Positions 31,442 to 40,363 of a stretch of 55,720 nucleotides of DNA are shown piece by piece. The translations under genes and the position numbers were made by a program. Positions within the stretch are counted from its first letter, which is position 1; every line of letters starts with the position of its first letter. The notes beneath the pieces were generated by a model. The model ran no database searches. It was not told the origin of the DNA and worked only from the letters and a program-made list of their open reading frames with translations. Source of the DNA: Methylococcaceae bacterium UBA975 (lineage in GTDB: Bacteria > Pseudomonadota > Gammaproteobacteria > Methylococcales > Cycloclasticaceae); contig DBBV01000002.1 of the NCBI GenBank assembly GCA_002292375.1, positions 1 through 55,720 on the forward strand, read 5' to 3'.

Positions 31442-34159
31442 CTAGTCAGCCGGCTCTATTTTTACTGCGGAGTATTTGAACTCGGGTATTTTTCCAAATG
31501 GATCGAGTTCCTCACTGGTGAGTATATTTGCCGCGGCTTCTACATAAGCAAACGGTATAAATACGACCCCAGATTGGACGGCATTATCGATGCGCACGTT
31601 TATTATTATATTGCCCCGACGGCTGCTAATACGTACATTATCACCCGCTTTAATATTGAGTCGTATGCAATCGTCAGCGTTCATTTGAACAAAGGCGTTC
31701 GGTTCGAGGCTATTTAGCACGTTGCTACGGCGGGTCATTGACCCAGTATGCCAGTGTTCTAATTGCCGACCTGTGAGTAGGATAAAGCTAAACTCATTAT
31801 CCAGCGCATCTTTAGGTGGCACGATACCCGCAGGTACAAATAAGGCGCGGCCATCGGTCGTTGGAAATTGTTCAGCAAAAACAATATCTTGACCGGGTTT
31901 ATCGGGTGCGCTGCATGGGTAGGTGACTGAATGTTCCGTCGCTAAACGTTGCCAACTTATATTTGCCAAAGAGGGCATCGCCCGTTGCATCTCGGCATAT
32001 ATATCTTCCGGACCGCTGTAATCCCAAGGTAAATTAAGCCGCTTTGCAAGCTGGAGGGTAATCCACCAATCAGCACGACTCTGTCCCGGAGGGTCAACGG
32101 CTTGGCGTCCCATTTGTACCTGGCGGTTGGTGTTGGTCACGGTGCCTGTTTTTTCATACCAAGCGGCAGCAGGCAAAATAACGTCAGCAAACATGGCCGT
32201 CTCGGTTAGAAAAATATCTTGTACAACCAGGTGGTCCAGTTTTGCCAATGCGGCACGCGCGTGGTTTACATTGGGGTCAGACATCGCGGGGTTTTCACCC
32301 AAAATATACATGCTGTGTATCGAATCATTATGTATTGCCGTTAAAATTTCCACTACGGTTAAACCGGGTTCAGTGCTTAAATCCGACTTCCATAAAGATT
32401 CAAAAAAAGCGTGGGCAGCAGGATCGGATGTTTTTTGATAATCAGGATAAAACATCGGAATAAGTGCCGCATCCGAAGCGCCTTGAACATTATTTTGGCC
32501 GCGTAAGGGATGCAGCCCAGTACCGGGTCGGCCGATATGCCCGCACAGTAAAGCCAGGGAAATAAGGCAACGGGCATTGTCAGTACCGTGAGCATGTTGC
32601 GCGATGCCCATGCCCCAAAAAATAATGGCAGCGTTTGCCGTGGCATAGTTGCGTGCCACTGTTTTGATGGTGCTAGCATCAATGCCACACAGGGTTTGCA
32701 TGGCCTCGGGTGGGTAATTTATTAAGTGCGCCGAGAGTTGTTCAAAGCCGCGGGTGTGTTGTTCTATATAGGCTTGATTGTAGAGTTTTTCTTCTACAAT
32801 CACGTGCATGATAGCGTTCAGCAAGGCAACATCGCTGCCCGGATTAAATTGCAACATATGGTTGGCGTAGGGTTTTAATGCCTGTGCCCTCGGATCCATA
32901 ACGATCAGTTCCGCGCCACGTTGGGTGGCTTGTTTAAAAAAGCTGGCTGCAACGGGGTGATTTTCATTTGGGTTGGCGCCAATTACAATCATCAGATCGC
33001 TGTCTTTTACACCGGTAAAGGGCGCGGTTACCGCACCAGAGCCGATGCCTTCCATGAGGGCGGCAACCGATGAGGCGTGGCATAAACGCGTACAGTGGTC
33101 GACGTTATTATTACCGAAGCCAGTGCGTACTAACTTTTGAAAAAGGTAGGCTTCTTCATTAGAGCACTTGGCCGAACCAAATCCGGCTAACGATTGATCG
33201 CCATGCTTTTGTTTTGATTGAATAAAACCTTGGGCGGCGTGGTCTAAGGCTTCTTGCCAACTGGCGCAGCGAAAATGGCTGTAGGGGTTAGCGGGATCGA
33301 TATTAATGCCCTTTGGTACGCCAGGTTTTCTGATTAATGGTTCGGTGAGCCGTTGGCTGGAATTAATGTAGTCGAAGCCGTAGCGGCCTTTGACGCATAA
33401 ACGGCCTTCATTAGACGGCCCATCGGCACCGCTAACATTAACGATTTTATTGTCCTTAATGTCTAAATTAAGCTGACAACCCACGCCGCAATAAGGGCAG
33501 ACTGTCTGAACGCTTTTATCAATGGTTGAGGGTTTGTTTAAGTTATTGGATAACGCGTTGGTTGGGCAGGCCTGTACACATTCACCGCAAGCCACGCAGG
33601 TGGACTCGGCCATTAGGTCATCAAAATCAAAGCTCACTTTTTGTTGGCTACCACGATAGGCTAAACCGATAACGTCATTGACCTGCACGTCCCGACAGGC
33701 GCGAACGCATAGCGTGCAATCTATGCAGGCGTCTAATTGCACGGTTATTGCAGGGTGAGAGGGATCACTGATGGGTGCTGTGTTTTTTGGGAAACGAGAG
33801 GGGGGTAAAGCCATCGACTTGGCCAGTTGCTCAAACGGTGAGTTCGTTGCGACGTTGGGGTTTACATCCGTGGATAACAGTTCCATTACCATCTTTTGAG
33901 AGGCCAAGGCACGTTCACTCTGGGTGTTAACGACCATGCCGTCGGTTGGATATCGGCAGCAAGAGGCTGCCAAGCTTCGTTCACCTTCAATGTCTACTAC
34001 GCATACGCGACAGTTACCACTAGAAGGGTAGCTGTGGGTCTCGCTATAGCATAAGTGCGGTAATGGACTGCCGTTGCGTTTAGCTACCTGCCATAGGTTT
34101 TCACCAGCTGGAGCGGTCACTTGTTGGCCGTCAAGGGTAAATGTAATGAGCGGGGTCAA
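31442..34159 (-). CDS. fdhA: NAD-linked formate dehydrogenase alpha subunit (Mo-bisMGD, Cys type)
   Basis: Oxidises formate to CO2 and passes electrons to the NAD-reducing beta subunit. 905 residues. An N-terminal 2Fe-2S domain (Cys37, 50, 53 and 67 or 68) is followed by two 4Fe-4S ferredoxin clusters (Cys145/148/151/155 and Cys188/191/194/198), then the molybdopterin core with its 4Fe-4S set (Cys221/224/228/255) and active-site Cys360 in HCTRLCHASS, not selenocysteine. The NuoG-type His-Cys cluster ligands after the 2Fe-2S domain are not visible. The C-terminal dinucleotide-binding domain closes the protein. The start is TTG with GAGG upstream, one base after the fdhB stop. It resembles the two-subunit FDH1 of methylotrophs. 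Confidence 0.94.
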   Translation of the reverse strand: MTPLITFTLDGQQVTAPAGENLWQVAKRNGSPLPHLCYSETHSYPSSGNCRVCVVDIEGERSLAASCCRYPTDGMVVNTQSERALASQKMVMELLSTDVNPNVATNSPFEQLAKSMALPPSRFPKNTAPISDPSHPAITVQLDACIDCTLCVRACRDVQVNDVIGLAYRGSQQKVSFDFDDLMAESTCVACGECVQACPTNALSNNLNKPSTIDKSVQTVCPYCGVGCQLNLDIKDNKIVNVSGADGPSNEGRLCVKGRYGFDYINSSQRLTEPLIRKPGVPKGINIDPANPYSHFRCASWQEALDHAAQGFIQSKQKHGDQSLAGFGSAKCSNEEAYLFQKLVRTGFGNNNVDHCTRLCHASSVAALMEGIGSGAVTAPFTGVKDSDLMIVIGANPNENHPVAASFFKQATQRGAELIVMDPRAQALKPYANHMLQFNPGSDVALLNAIMHVIVEEKLYNQAYIEQHTRGFEQLSAHLINYPPEAMQTLCGIDASTIKTVARNYATANAAIIFWGMGIAQHAHGTDNARCLISLALLCGHIGRPGTGLHPLRGQNNVQGASDAALIPMFYPDYQKTSDPAAHAFFESLWKSDLSTEPGLTVVEILTAIHNDSIHSMYILGENPAMSDPNVNHARAALAKLDHLVVQDIFLTETAMFADVILPAAAWYEKTGTVTNTNRQVQMGRQAVDPPGQSRADWWITLQLAKRLNLPWDYSGPEDIYAEMQRAMPSLANISWQRLATEHSVTYPCSAPDKPGQDIVFAEQFPTTDGRALFVPAGIVPPKDALDNEFSFILLTGRQLEHWHTGSMTRRSNVLNSLEPNAFVQMNADDCIRLNIKAGDNVRISSRRGNIIINVRIDNAVQSGVVFIPFAYVEAAANILTSEELDPFGKIPEFKYSAVKIEPAD

Positions 34160-34160
34160 T

Positions 34161-35852
34161 TCAAACCTCTTCAGGAAAATACGTAAGGGTTGAAAGAATA
34201 GGGTTAGGGGCCGCCTGTCCTAAGCCACAAATAGAAGCGTCTGCCATGGTGGCACAGAGTTCCTTAAGTAACGGTTTGTCCCAGTGTGGTTGGGCCAGCA
34301 AAAGGTCGGCTTTTTCACAACCCACCCGGCACGGGGTGCATTGACCACAGCTTTCTTGTTTAAAAAAACGGATCAGGTTTTGACTCGCGTGCTTAATGCT
34401 GTCTTGATTCGATAGGATGATAATAGCGTGCGAACCAACAAAGCAGCCATAGTCGTTTAAGCTGCCAAAATCCAACGGCAAATGTGCCAAGGAGGCGGGC
34501 AAGATGCCGCCTGATGCTCCCCCAGGCAGATATGCCTTAAAACGGTGCCCATCTAGCATGCCGCCCGCCAGCTCGATTAATTCCGTTACATTGCTACCAG
34601 CCGGCGCGACAATAAGCCCAGGGTTTTTTACACGGCCGGATAATGAAAATGATCGTAAGCCCGCAGCCCCACGCTTACCTTGATTTTTAAACCACTGTGC
34701 GCCACGGCTTAAGATGGGCGCAAGCCAATACAAGGTTTCCACATTTTGTACCAGCGTGGGGCGTTGAAACAAACCTTGGTGTGCGACATACGGGGGGCGT
34801 TGACGGGGGAGGCCGCGTTTACCTTCGATGGATTCGATCATGGCTGATTCTTCGCCACAAATGTAGGCGCCAGCACCACGCCTAAGGTGAATAAAACCCT
34901 CCGTTACAACGCCGAGTTCGAGTAAGTGTTGAATTTCGCGTTGTAATAATTGATAGATGGCGGCATATTCATCACGCAGGTAGATGTAAACGCTATCGGC
35001 ATCGATCAGCCGAGCGGCAATCAACAGGCCCTCTAAAAACTGGTGTGGTTGCGATGACAGTATATGGCGGTCTTTAAACGTACCGGGTTCACCTTCATCC
35101 GCGTTAACGCATAAATAGCGCGGTGCGGGTTGGTTGCGGACGATAGTCAACTTACTAGCGGTAGAAAAACCGGCGCCACCCAGACCTTTTAGGCCACTAT
35201 CAGCAATGCTTTGAATAGCATCGTCAATAGACAATGTGGCATTTTTTAACAAGTGAAGTGTTTGGTAACCGGCTGTTGCAAGGTCGTGTTGATAAATTAG
35301 GTGGTCAGGTAGGCTGGCTTCGTTCTGTTTTTTGTCAGCCAACTCAAGTAATAACGCGGGAGTAACCTGGCCGATATAGTTTTTACCGACTGCCGCCGCC
35401 GGTGCTTTATCACAAAGTCCCATACAGGGTGCGGCGACTACACGAATAGTATCCGCTGTAAGGCGTTGTAATTCATCGAGTACTTCGTTTGCCCCGGCTA
35501 ATTGGCAACTGAGTGATTCGCACACTCTGATGGTGAGTTTTGCTGGCGGTGATTGATTCTCTTTGACCACATCGAAATGGTGGTAAAAGCTAGCGACTTC
35601 ATACACAGCGGCCTGAGGTAAGTTCAGTTCCTCAGCCAAGGCGTGCAGGTGTACAGCGCTGATTGACGACCATTGGTCTTGTATCAGGTGTAGGTACTCA
35701 AGTAGTAGATGCTTGTCTCTCGGTCTGTTTGCTAGCAGGGTCTTAATCTCAGCCTGAGCTGTAAGATCAAGTTGGCGACCTTTAGGGTAGGGTTTTTTAT
35801 GCCGTTTTTTGGTGTTGCCGGGGCGAATATTTTGAGTGCCAGCTGTGCTCAT
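34161..35852 (-). CDS. fdhB: Formate dehydrogenase beta subunit, NuoE-NuoF fusion
   Basis: Diaphorase subunit that takes electrons from the alpha subunit to NAD+. One 563-residue chain joins a thioredoxin-like 2Fe-2S domain (about 30-175; Cys111, 116, 143, 147) to a NuoF-like domain with the FMN/NAD loop GLGGAGFSTASK (223-234), ADEGEPGTFKDRH and RGAGAYICGEE, and a 4Fe-4S site (Cys502/505/508 and Cys542). I chose ATG 35852 because its N-terminus (MSTAGTQNIRPG) fits the family; a GTG 36 bases upstream (35888) is in frame but lies 9 bp from the pckA terminator. This fused layout is known from methylotroph FDH1. Confidence 0.92.
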   Translation of the reverse strand: MSTAGTQNIRPGNTKKRHKKPYPKGRQLDLTAQAEIKTLLANRPRDKHLLLEYLHLIQDQWSSISAVHLHALAEELNLPQAAVYEVASFYHHFDVVKENQSPPAKLTIRVCESLSCQLAGANEVLDELQRLTADTIRVVAAPCMGLCDKAPAAAVGKNYIGQVTPALLLELADKKQNEASLPDHLIYQHDLATAGYQTLHLLKNATLSIDDAIQSIADSGLKGLGGAGFSTASKLTIVRNQPAPRYLCVNADEGEPGTFKDRHILSSQPHQFLEGLLIAARLIDADSVYIYLRDEYAAIYQLLQREIQHLLELGVVTEGFIHLRRGAGAYICGEESAMIESIEGKRGLPRQRPPYVAHQGLFQRPTLVQNVETLYWLAPILSRGAQWFKNQGKRGAAGLRSFSLSGRVKNPGLIVAPAGSNVTELIELAGGMLDGHRFKAYLPGGASGGILPASLAHLPLDFGSLNDYGCFVGSHAIIILSNQDSIKHASQNLIRFFKQESCGQCTPCRVGCEKADLLLAQPHWDKPLLKELCATMADASICGLGQAAPNPILSTLTYFPEEV

Positions 35853-35870
35853 GATTGGTTTAATTGTAGA

Positions 35871-35898
35871 TTTATAGTCAAAAGACACGATAGCATAA
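35871..35898 (-). promoter_or_regulatory. Possible promoter of the fdhB-fdhA-mobA operon
   Basis: On the minus strand TTATGC (35898-35893), a 16-base spacer and TATAAA (35876-35871) precede the fdhB ATG by 18 bp. The -10 is good and the -35 is weak. It touches the T-run of the pckA terminator, so the fdh operon would need its own start here. If used, transcription would begin downstream of the GTG 35888, which argues for the ATG 35852 start. Confidence 0.35.
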
Positions 35899-35925
35899 AA
35901 AAGGCCCTGTTTTTAACAGGGCCTT
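35897..35925 (-). terminator. Rho-independent terminator of pckA
   Basis: On the minus strand AAGGCCCTGTT and AACAGGGCCTT (35925-35915 and 35911-35901) form an 11-bp stem with a 3-base loop, followed by a T-run to 35897. It is 23 bp past the pckA stop and separates it from the fdh operon. Confidence 0.92.
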
Positions 35926-35947
35926 AGCTGTCTATGACATTAACCGT

Positions 35948-37552
35948 TTAATTAAGCTGTGGGCCAGCGGCGACAAGTGATTTGCCTTCATCGTTATCGG
36001 TGTATTTCTCAAAATTTAATTCAAATAAATGCGCCAACTCCTTTGCGCGTTTATCCCATTCAGCAGGGTTTTCATACGTATCACGTGGGTCAAGAATTTT
36101 GCTATCTACGCCGGGTAAGGCGGTTGGAATTTCTAGATTAAAGTAGGGAACTCGTGTGCTATCAGCCTGCTCGATGGAACCGTCAAGAATGGCGTCAATA
36201 ATGCCGCGGGTATCTTTAATTGAAATACGTTTGCCACTGCCGTTCCAACCGGTGTTAACCAGATAGGCTTGTGCATCGACAGCTTCCATTCGTTTAACCA
36301 GTTCTTGCGCGTACTTGGTTGGGTGCAGGGATAAAAAAGCAGCGCCAAAAGCCGCTGAAAAGGTAGGGGTTGGTTCAGTAATGCCGCGCTCTGTTCCAGC
36401 CAGCTTGGCAGTAAAACCAGATAAAAAATAATATTTGGTTTGCTCAGCGCTTAATTTAGATACCGGTGGGGTAACGCCAAACGCATCGGCGGTTAAGAAA
36501 ATAACTTTTTTAGCGTGGCCGCCTTTGGATATTGGCTTAACAATATTTTCTATGTGCTCGATGGGGTATGAAACGCGAGTATTCTCAGTTTTTGAACCGT
36601 CGGCATAATCAATAACCCCTTGCTCAGAGACAGTGACGTTTTCTAATAGCGCGTTGCGTCTAATAGCGCCGTGAATTTCCGGTTCGTCCTCGGCACTCAG
36701 GTTGATTACTTTGGCGTAACAGCCGCCTTCAAAATTAAACACACCGTCATCATCCCAGCCATGTTCATCATCGCCAATCAACTGGCGTTTTGGGTCGGTT
36801 GATAAGGTTGTTTTACCTGTACCTGAAAGACCAAAGAAAATGGCAACGTCATCTTTTTCACCAATATTGGCTGAACAATGCATAGAGGCAATGCCGCGAA
36901 GTGGCAATAGGTAGTTCATCATGCTGAACATGCCTTTCTTCATTTCGCCGCCATACCACGTGCCGCCAATTAACTGCATTTTTTCGCTTAAATTAAAGGC
37001 AATAAAGTTTTCGGAGTTTAAGCCGTGTTGCTGCCAATCAGGGTCGTTGGTTTTGGCCCCATTAAGGACCACAAAGTCGGGTTCAAAGTGAGCCAGTTCT
37101 TCCTCACTGGGACGAATAAACATGTTTTTAACAAAATGTGCTTGCCACGCGACTTCTACGATAAAACGAACCGCTAAACGGGTGTCTTTATTGGCACCAC
37201 AATACGTATCAACGACAAATAAACGTTGGCCAGAGAGCTGTTCGGTAACGATGTTTTTCAGTTTCCCCCAGTTCTCTTCTGACAGGGGTTTGTTATCGTT
37301 TTTTCCTTGGGTTGACCACCATACGGTGTCACGGGATACGTCGTCCATAACGATGTATTTATCTTTAGGTGAGCGACCCGTAAAGATACCTGTATCGACG
37401 GCAACGGCGCCCGACTCGGTTACGATGCCTTTTTCATAACCGCTCAAGTCATCACGAGTTTCTTCTGCATATAAGGTTTCAAACGATGGGTTGTGGAGGA
37501 TTTCAGTGGCGTTGGTAATTCCGTATTGGGTCAGGTCTAAGGTGTTAGACAT
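35948..37552 (-). CDS. pckA: Phosphoenolpyruvate carboxykinase (ATP)
   Basis: Converts oxaloacetate to PEP for gluconeogenesis. 534 residues, normal for the ATP-dependent type. Motifs are GAVAVDTGIFTGRSPKDKY, the metal and oxaloacetate site GEMKKGMFSMMNYLLPLRGI with MHCSANIG, the kinase loop FFGLSGTGKTTLS, the kinase-2 element LIGDDEHGWDDDGVFNFEGG, and IKDTRGIIDAILDG near the C-terminus. It starts 3 bp downstream of the folE2 stop, with its SD inside folE2, so the two are probably co-transcribed. It ends at a strong terminator. Confidence 0.97.
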   Translation of the reverse strand: MSNTLDLTQYGITNATEILHNPSFETLYAEETRDDLSGYEKGIVTESGAVAVDTGIFTGRSPKDKYIVMDDVSRDTVWWSTQGKNDNKPLSEENWGKLKNIVTEQLSGQRLFVVDTYCGANKDTRLAVRFIVEVAWQAHFVKNMFIRPSEEELAHFEPDFVVLNGAKTNDPDWQQHGLNSENFIAFNLSEKMQLIGGTWYGGEMKKGMFSMMNYLLPLRGIASMHCSANIGEKDDVAIFFGLSGTGKTTLSTDPKRQLIGDDEHGWDDDGVFNFEGGCYAKVINLSAEDEPEIHGAIRRNALLENVTVSEQGVIDYADGSKTENTRVSYPIEHIENIVKPISKGGHAKKVIFLTADAFGVTPPVSKLSAEQTKYYFLSGFTAKLAGTERGITEPTPTFSAAFGAAFLSLHPTKYAQELVKRMEAVDAQAYLVNTGWNGSGKRISIKDTRGIIDAILDGSIEQADSTRVPYFNLEIPTALPGVDSKILDPRDTYENPAEWDKRAKELAHLFELNFEKYTDNDEGKSLVAAGPQLN

Positions 37553-37555
37553 CGT

Positions 37556-38353
37556 TCAGGCTCCGGTGTTTTTGGTTAATTTATTATTTTCAATCACGGC
37601 GTAGGCGGAATGATTGTGTATGGATTCAAAGTTTTCGGCCTCTAGCGTATAAGCCAAAATTCGGTCATCTTCATTTAGCGCATAGGCTATATCCCTTACC
37701 ACATCCTCAACAAACTTAGGGTTATCGTAAGCTAATTCGGTGACGTATTTTTCATCAGGTCGTTTGAGCAAACTAAATAATTCACTCGAGGCTTGCTTTT
37801 CGACCAATTGGATTATCTCTTCTACGAACATTGTGCCATCGGTAGTCGCCTCAACGGTGATATGCGAGCGTTGGTTATGGGCGCCATATTCAGATATTTT
37901 TTTGGAACAAGGGCATAAGCTGGTGACAGGAATGACGACTTTTATTACCGTTTTACTGTCCGTTGCCGACCAATAACCATCCAGTTTTACTTGGTAGTCT
38001 AGTAGGCTCTTTACCCCAGTAATTGGCGCAGATTTATTTATGAAGTAAAGAAATTCGGTGCTTAAAAAGCCTCTGTCTGCTTCGAGTCGTTGGGTCATTA
38101 ATTTGAGTAATGGCTGGAATGACTGGATGGATAAACGTTGACAGTCTTCATTTAGCAGCGCCACGAAACGTGACATATGGGTGCCCTTTTGGTGGTGTGG
38201 CAGGTTAACCGACATTTTAAAAGTGCCGACAGTTGCTTGTAGGTGATCGCCCTTATCAACAAACGTAAACGGGTGACGAATATCTTTAATGCCAACTTTG
38301 TTTATCGGCATGTTACGTGAGTCGGGGTGGTTTTGTACGTCTTCTATTGTCAT
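37556..38353 (-). CDS. folE2: GTP cyclohydrolase FolE2 (type IB)
   Basis: First step of folate synthesis, the alternative to zinc-dependent FolE. 265 residues. The diagnostic segment VTSLCPCSKKISEYGAHNQR has the catalytic Cys; GTHMSRFVALLNE and YDNPKFVEDVVRDIAYAL are family blocks, as is the N-terminal VGIKDIRHPFTFVDK. FolE2 uses various metals and is often Zur-controlled as a low-zinc backup; I do not see an adjacent Zur box or a second cyclohydrolase here. It follows dxs by 17 bp in the xseB-ispA-dxs-folE2 order shared with several beta- and gammaproteobacteria. Confidence 0.95.
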   Translation of the reverse strand: MTIEDVQNHPDSRNMPINKVGIKDIRHPFTFVDKGDHLQATVGTFKMSVNLPHHQKGTHMSRFVALLNEDCQRLSIQSFQPLLKLMTQRLEADRGFLSTEFLYFINKSAPITGVKSLLDYQVKLDGYWSATDSKTVIKVVIPVTSLCPCSKKISEYGAHNQRSHITVEATTDGTMFVEEIIQLVEKQASSELFSLLKRPDEKYVTELAYDNPKFVEDVVRDIAYALNEDDRILAYTLEAENFESIHNHSAYAVIENNKLTKNTGA

Positions 38354-38370
38354 AAGGTTGTGTGCAACAG

Positions 38371-40269
38371 TTAAGATGAATAAGAATGGGGTAAGTGGCT
38401 TTCGCCGTGCATTAGTAAATATTGTTCAACAGACCGTAGAATACCTTTTTCGTCAAGTTTGGCCTGTTGCAGTAGTTCTTCTCGTGTTCCATGTTCAAGA
38501 TTGAGGTCAGGTAAACCTAGATTGAAGACATCAACGTTGAGTCCGTGTTGATGAACAAACTCATTGACCGCACTACCCGCGCCACCACTGACGGTGTTTT
38601 CTTCAATCGTAAAAATCATGTGATGCTCGGCCGCAATTTGTTTGATGAGGGCTTCGTCTAGCGGTTTTATAAACCGCATATTAATGAGGCTAGCATTCAG
38701 TTTTTCGGCTGTCTTAATGGCGGGTGTCAGCATGGAGCCAAAGGCCAGCAGGGCAATACCTTTGCCCTCGCGCACTAATTTAGCGCGACCAATCTCTATG
38801 GTTTCATCACCGCAATTAACGGTGACTCCAGGGCCTTTGCCTCGTGGGTAACGTACTGCGGCTGGCCCGTTGTAGTGAATGCCGGTGTTCAGCATTTGCC
38901 TACATTCGTTTTCATCAGCTGGGGCCATAATAAGCATATTGGGTATACAGCGAAGGTACGTCAGGTCATACGAACCAGCATGTGTCGGGCCGTCTGGACC
39001 CACTAAACCGGCTCGATCAATAGCAAAGAGTACCGGTAATTTTTGCAAAGCCACATCGTGTATCAACTGGTCATAAGCACGTTGTAGAAAGGTTGAATAG
39101 ATAGCCACAACGGGTTTTAAACCTTCGCAGGCCATACCAGCGGCTAAGGTAACGGCATGCTGTTCTGCAATGCCTACATCAAAGTAACGGTCAGGGTGTT
39201 GTTGTTCAAATGCGACCATGCCTGAGCCCTCACGCATAGCGGGCGTGATACCTACAACCCGTTCGTCTTGTTTGGCGATATCGCAAAGCCATTGACCAAA
39301 TACGTCTGTATACGAAGGTGCGCTACTTGTTTTTAAGGGTAAGTTGTCTTGACTGGGGTCAAACGTTGCAACGCCGTGGTAGCCAACGGGATCAGCCTCG
39401 GCGGGTGAGTAGCCTTTGCCTTTTTGAGTGACAACGTGTAAAAACTGAGGACCTTGTAAATCCTTCAAGTTAGACAAAGTTTTCACTAAGGTGGGTAGGT
39501 CATGGCCGTCAATGGGACCGATGTAATTAAAGCCCATTTCTTCAAACAAGGTGCCTGGGATGACCATGCCTTTAACGTGTTCTTCTGTGCGTCGAGCCAA
39601 TTCCCATACGCTAGGCATCGTAGACAACACTTTTTTACTGCCTTGTTTCACAGTGGTGTATAGCTTGCCAGATAGAATTCTAGCTAAATAGTTTTTTAGC
39701 GCGCCGACATTGGGCGAAATTGACATATCATTGTCGTTTAGTATGACCAACAAGTTGGCGTCCAACGCGCCGGCATGATTGAGTGCCTCAAATGCCATAC
39801 CACCGGTTAAGCCACCATCACCGATAATCGCCACAGTTCGTTTTTTTTCGTTATTTTTGGCCGCCGCGATGGCCATACCAAGGGCAGCGCTAATCGAGGT
39901 GCTGGAATGGCCAACGCCAAAGGCATCGTATTCGCTTTCTGATCGGCTTATAAAGGGGGCAATGCCGCCTTTTTTTCGAATACTGGCTATTCTATTTTTG
40001 CGACCGGTTAATATTTTATGTGGGTAGGCTTGGTGCCCAACATCCCAAACTAATTTATCGGTGGGTGTATCAAATATGTAATGAAGTGCGACCGTCAGCT
40101 CTATAGTGCCTAAGCCCGCTGACAGGTGACCGCCCGATTTGCTGACACTGGAAATAAGGAAACTGCGAAGTTCATCCGATAATGTAGTCAGCTGACTAGT
40201 CTCTAGCTGACGTAAGTCGCTAGGAAATTCGATGTTATCGAGCAATGGGTAGTGGTCAGTAAGTGTCAC
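38371..40269 (-). CDS. dxs: 1-deoxy-D-xylulose-5-phosphate synthase
   Basis: First enzyme of the MEP isoprenoid pathway; thiamine-diphosphate dependent. 632 residues. The ThDP and Mg motif is AIIGDGGLTGGMAFEALNHA with LNDNDMSISPNVGAL; the catalytic His is in SKSGGHLSAGLG; the middle domain carries VGIAEQHAVTLAAGMA, and DRAGLVGPDGPTHAG is the third signature. The C-terminal transketolase-like domain ends with LLQQAKLDEKGI. It lies 94 bp downstream of ispA; that gap holds only a weak AGCCTT/AAGGCT stem. Confidence 0.97.
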   Translation of the reverse strand: MTLTDHYPLLDNIEFPSDLRQLETSQLTTLSDELRSFLISSVSKSGGHLSAGLGTIELTVALHYIFDTPTDKLVWDVGHQAYPHKILTGRKNRIASIRKKGGIAPFISRSESEYDAFGVGHSSTSISAALGMAIAAAKNNEKKRTVAIIGDGGLTGGMAFEALNHAGALDANLLVILNDNDMSISPNVGALKNYLARILSGKLYTTVKQGSKKVLSTMPSVWELARRTEEHVKGMVIPGTLFEEMGFNYIGPIDGHDLPTLVKTLSNLKDLQGPQFLHVVTQKGKGYSPAEADPVGYHGVATFDPSQDNLPLKTSSAPSYTDVFGQWLCDIAKQDERVVGITPAMREGSGMVAFEQQHPDRYFDVGIAEQHAVTLAAGMACEGLKPVVAIYSTFLQRAYDQLIHDVALQKLPVLFAIDRAGLVGPDGPTHAGSYDLTYLRCIPNMLIMAPADENECRQMLNTGIHYNGPAAVRYPRGKGPGVTVNCGDETIEIGRAKLVREGKGIALLAFGSMLTPAIKTAEKLNASLINMRFIKPLDEALIKQIAAEHHMIFTIEENTVSGGAGSAVNEFVHQHGLNVDVFNLGLPDLNLEHGTREELLQQAKLDEKGILRSVEQYLLMHGESHLPHSYSS

Positions 40270-40363
40270 TTAGCCTTTTACATTACATTTTCATTAAGGC
40301 TGCGTATTATCGTTTGCTAACAGGGACTATGCAAGCCAATACTCAGCTTATCAAAGCGTGAGT

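Noticed and set aside
40270..40363. Terminator or promoter between ispA and dxs
   Set aside because: Only a 6-bp AGCCTT/AAGGCT stem with a long loop; no convincing -35/-10 pair.
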